Of a DNA stretch of 64,000 bases, positions 60,865-64,000 are shown in pieces. This DNA is from Lobosporangium transversale. Its lineage: Eukaryota; Mortierellomycota; Mortierellomycetes; Mortierellales; Mortierellaceae. The notes under the pieces are model-generated. The model saw nothing but the letters and a program-made list of their open reading frames with translations. It did no database searches and had not been told where the DNA came from. A program made the position numbers and the translations under genes. The stretch is from positions 1 to 64,000 of the forward strand of contig NW_019029017.1 of assembly GCF_002105155.1 (NCBI RefSeq). Direction: 5' to 3'. Each line of letters begins with the position of its first letter. The first letter of the stretch is position 1.

Positions 60865-62230
60865 ATTTCTTATTCTTCTTGATCAACAACAACAACGAAA
60901 AAAAAAAAAAAAAAAAAAAAAAAAGACATCTTGAAGGAATTTTTTTAGAGCGAGAAAGAAAAACAAAAGGTGCTGTCGACTCGGGTTATGTGTTGAAGGA
61001 AAGAGAAATTATATCAGCGCGATTATTTTCGTTCCTTCAGAGTTTTTATCATATTCACCACATTCGTCCGAAGCTCTTCATCTCAAACTTTTTTGTCCTC
61101 TTTTAAAAGAATCTTTCTGGAACTTGTACATTTTGTAAAAAGTAAAATAAAGCTCTTGCATACTTTATGCTAATTTTTTTAGAACTGCGCAGTGGGGTAC
61201 CTTGCTGTGTGCAGAAGAGAAATGGTACCATGCTAACCGCATCTTTTTATCACGGGATTCTATGGAACCCTTTGGGATAAGATCATCAAAGAAGTGTGAT
61301 TCGTTTTAATCGTGTCACGCGTCGTATTTGCTTACCCTCAGTGTCTATGCTTTTATGTGGGTAATTTCATGTTTTCTAGTCAAAGCGATAGTCAGATAGA
61401 AAGCTGGTCAACCAAATAGGGTAGGGGGAAGAAAGAGACATCGTCATTTGAAGCATGATAGGCGCCAAAGGTTGAAATTAAGGCCTTGGGGCTATAGAAA
61501 CCAAAAAAGTGTGACCATGGGCTAGAAGATTGCTTGAAAATCAGTAACCAGAGAAGATTTTTACTTACTACAACAGACCTTGACCAATGATTGGACATGA
61601 GATCGATACCAAATAAGTTGCCATTAAGAGACTGAGAAAGTTCTCATCTTTCTACTATGTGATACTCGTAGAATTGTGTGATTGCAAATGACAAACCTAC
61701 TATTGCTCATCGATTCTGCGATCAGATCACCGCAATGGGTTGATCTAGTAAGCCAACAAGTAGCTCTTGGATAGAATAATTACCTCCCATAGAGGACCGG
61801 TACCAACCTTGCGTGCTGCTACAAAAAGAAAATAAACCTCTCTTCTGGATCAGGATAGAAAACTTTAGCAACTAAGGTTGAGTCATCGAGTGTGTATAAA
61901 CATTAGTCTGTACTTTGAATTTCCGAGATTTTTCTTATGCACATGTTTATGATGGTTTACTTAAGCTCCTGCTAAGAGCAGATAATTCTCCTGCACAATA
62001 TACTGTATCAAGCTACATGGATATGACATATTTATTTAACAGAGAAAAGCATGGATATAAGAAGTGTGGATGGTGAATGACAGAATATGTATAAAAAAAA
62101 AATTGCCAGGCATTTCGTCTAAAAAGAGTTCTCCCTGTTACTGCTGTAAAGGATTGAATTACTTTTGCCTTTCTAAATAACTTTCTTTCTTTCTTTTTTT
62201 TTTTTTTTTTTTTTCCTCTCAACTCATTTT
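60865..62230. other. Intergenic region, convergent 3' flanks
   Basis: SOD1 and GGC1 converge here. An A run lies at 60899-60924 and a T run at 62197-62214 near the GGC1 stop. The middle 1 kb has no convincing coding sequence, RNA gene or repeat. Confidence 0.55.
61146..61151 (+). terminator. Polyadenylation signal AATAAA of SOD1
   Basis: AATAAA about 280 bp after the SOD1 stop, following TTTTGTAAAAAG. Position and context fit mRNA 3'-end formation. Confidence 0.5.
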
Positions 62231-63380
62231 TTAGGCTTGCTTGACGGCAACAACATTGCCGACTTGAGTGATGCCCAACTCCTCAAACTTGCGATGGAAC
62301 AAGGGGATCAACTGTTGAGCAATCGTGAACGAGAAGACCAACTTGGGTCCGACAACCAAGATCTTTGGTAACAATCCTTTAAAGAAAGCACCAAAGCCTT
62401 CGTTACGAACCATTTTCTTAATAATGCTTACACCACCCTCTGGGTTATCGAAGTTGCGATTCTGGATTCGAGTCTTGACTACATCTAGGGGTGCTGCCAC
62501 AGTGATAGAAGCAACCGACCCTCCAATCGAGGCGCAGAAGTTCTGGAAGAATGTAGCCTTGCTATAATCTTCCAATCCAAAAATCCATTCTTTAACGAAT
62601 GCGCTTCCTCCAAAGAGCGCAAACGAGCCAGGGGCATTACGACCAGCAGTCCAGAGGGCACCTCTGCAAAAAGATAAATATCAAACAATGTATTATTAGC
62701 ATACGCTGTATATGTTAATCTGGAAAACTCGACCAGTAAAGAAAAAAAAAAAAAAAAAAAAAGCCTACCTGTACAAGCCCATTCCCTCATCCGCAACAAT
62801 CTTCATGACGCCACGTCCACGGAAGGCCTCAGGGTTGGTCTGCCTCTTGATCTTGAGGACATCAAGTGGCAAAAGGGCAATCTCACCAATGCCGACCAAA
62901 GAACCAGCAGTAGCATGCATCATGGTCTTGCCAGTCTTCTCTCCAAAAACGCCATTGAACGAGCCCTTGAAGTTACGATTCAGGTACTCGTTCACAAAGG
63001 GCTGGCCACCGAACTTGTACACACGCTGCATGATCTTGTATCCAGCAGCGAAACCAAGACCAGGGAACAAAGATGCATACTTCTTCAAAAATGCAGCATT
63101 GGCGGCATCCTTAAAAATGACCTTGTTGGTGTTGGCCAAACCGACGTTAAAAGGTTGACCAGACACGAACAGCTATCATTTTCAACCAAAACAGAGATGT
63201 AAGTCGATTTAAAATCCTATTCAACACGCACAAAATAACCTGATCAAATCTTCCAGGGTTCCTGAAAGTTGCTTTTGCTCCTTTAAACAATTTAATGAAG
63301 TTCTCTCCTTCTTTCCACTCTGTCCTGTTCATTATCCAGATTCCTCCTGTATATTGTTCAATTGTACTCCAAAGACAAAA

Positions 63381-63414
<34 letters not shown>

Positions 63415-63644
63415 GAAAATATCATGAACGATATGATAGAAAGAAAAAGGAAGGAAGGAAGGAAGGAAGGAAGGAAAGAGGCGAAATAAAGTTTACTTAC
63501 ACGAGTCTGGTTGCTCATGAGGCGCTTGGCTACAGTGTCTATGGGGTGGAAGATCATTAGTTCGAGGAATCCCGAGGTTCCGGACCCGCAGAGACGGGCG
63601 ACACCCGACTCCGAGTGCTTGCTTTTGGAGGAAGGAGGCGACAT
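62231..63644 (-). CDS. GGC1: Mitochondrial GTP/GDP carrier
   Basis: The core exons 63644-63501, 63172-62769 and 62663-62231 give 326 residues of the mitochondrial carrier family, in the inner membrane. The match to yeast Ggc1 is close across the whole length: SGFLELMIFHPIDTVAKRLMSN, LFPGLGFAAGYKIMQRVYKFGGQPFVNE, GEKTGKTM, GSLVGIGEIALLPLDVLKIKRQTNPE, GRNAPGSFALFGG, APLDVVKTRIQNRNFDNPE and GPKLVFSF. Three carrier repeats with PxD-type motifs (HPIDTVAKR, LPLDVLKIK, APLDVVKTR) are seen. Ggc1 exchanges GTP and GDP across the inner membrane and affects iron homeostasis. A purine-rich block inside intron 1 (63346-63240) could be an extra 35-residue exon; see findings. Confidence 0.95.
63449..63476. 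repeat. GGAA microsatellite, seven copies
   Basis: A tetranucleotide repeat inside intron 1 of GGC1, between an A run (63384-63411) and the splice donor. Confidence 0.9.
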
Positions 63645-64000
63645 TATTTGTTATGTGTTTCTCAAATGAGCAAGAAAATGGAGAGAGCGGGGTGTTGCGG
63701 AAATGACCTTTCGGGAATGCAGAACAGGAACAAAGAAAAAAAAAAAAAAAAAAAAAAAGAGAGAGAGAAATAGAAAACTTGAACATTTTTTAAACCCTTG
63801 TCGTTATTATCTTCAATCTCTAAATCTTTAATACTCAAAGGCTTTCCGGTCTATATCCGTGCAAGATCAATACCGATAATTGACATTCCTTGATCCTAAG
63901 ACAATAACTTTATTTCACGCTATGCATTGATGAGCCAGGTACATATAAAATAACGGTTCTTTTTTTTTCTTGATGGAATGACTGCTTGGATTTGATAGAT
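63645..64000. promoter_or_regulatory. Upstream flank of GGC1
   Basis: An A run lies at 63736-63758 (T on the sense strand). No coding sequence is seen up to the right edge, where a T run begins at 63960. Confidence 0.5.

Noticed and set aside
61392-61598. 68-codon minus-strand frame in the SOD1-GGC1 intergenic region
   Set aside because: No homology, no splice or leader features, and length within chance expectation.

Overview
This window is nuclear DNA from a filamentous fungus. Genes have many short GT-AG introns, CT-rich leaders and AATAAA-type 3' ends. The products are eukaryotic: spliceosomal Prp17, APC/C subunit Apc4, an anoctamin, a peroxisomal enzyme ending in SKL, and a mitochondrial GTP/GDP carrier. 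Protein style (poly-Gln, poly-Asn and Ser-rich linkers) and the many 15-45 bp A or T runs in introns and flanks suggest an early-diverging zygomycete-type fungus such as Mortierellomycota or Mucoromycota. That placement is an inference from sequence style, not a phylogeny. I saw no tRNA, rRNA, CRISPR array, intact transposon or virus-like gene.

Layout, left to right. 1-2201 (+) is the 3' part of a gene for a repeat-rich UBA-domain protein. 3161-6428 (+) is a disordered and coiled-coil protein, followed by a BTB-like protein at 6629-8029 (+). 8200-10436 (-) is Prp17/Cdc40, divergent from a peroxisomal enoyl-CoA isomerase/hydratase at 10777-12668 (+) whose second intron carries an inverted repeat and a 32-bp tandem repeat. 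13917-15895 (+) is a Ptc7-type mitochondrial PP2C. 16280-20480 (-) is Apc4, divergent from a DNA polymerase lambda-type enzyme with a zinc knuckle at 20872-25270 (+). 26039-28495 (+) is the Rrp8 rRNA methyltransferase. 28819-30171 (-) is an unrecognised protein, divergent from an anoctamin at 31369-36049 (+).

The right half is mostly minus-strand. 36207-41842 is a 1635-residue protein with three CxxC pairs and a Myb-like segment. 42040-42303 is a small basic protein. 43113-45691 is a DUF4112-like membrane protein. 46329-47975 is a DUF455 ferritin-like protein. 48754-50090 is a C2 + Cys/His-rich + CBM5/12 protein. 51294-55486 is a 1337-residue disordered protein with a C-terminal ASH/MSP-like domain. 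56224-58251 is a cytochrome P450 with a GC-AG intron. Cu/Zn superoxide dismutase follows at 59947-60864 (+), then the mitochondrial GTP/GDP carrier Ggc1 at 62231-63644 (-).

There is no operon or obvious cluster. Neighbours look like ordinary housekeeping genes mixed with lineage-specific disordered proteins. Exon boundaries were joined by hand, using splice-site consensus, preserved reading phase and family similarity. The most interesting items are the Zn-finger/Myb gene, whose three finger exons are all symmetric phase 1-1 exons ending right after a CxxC; the C2/metal-binding/chitin-binding architecture; the zinc-knuckle Pol X; and the hairpin plus tandem repeat inside the isomerase intron.
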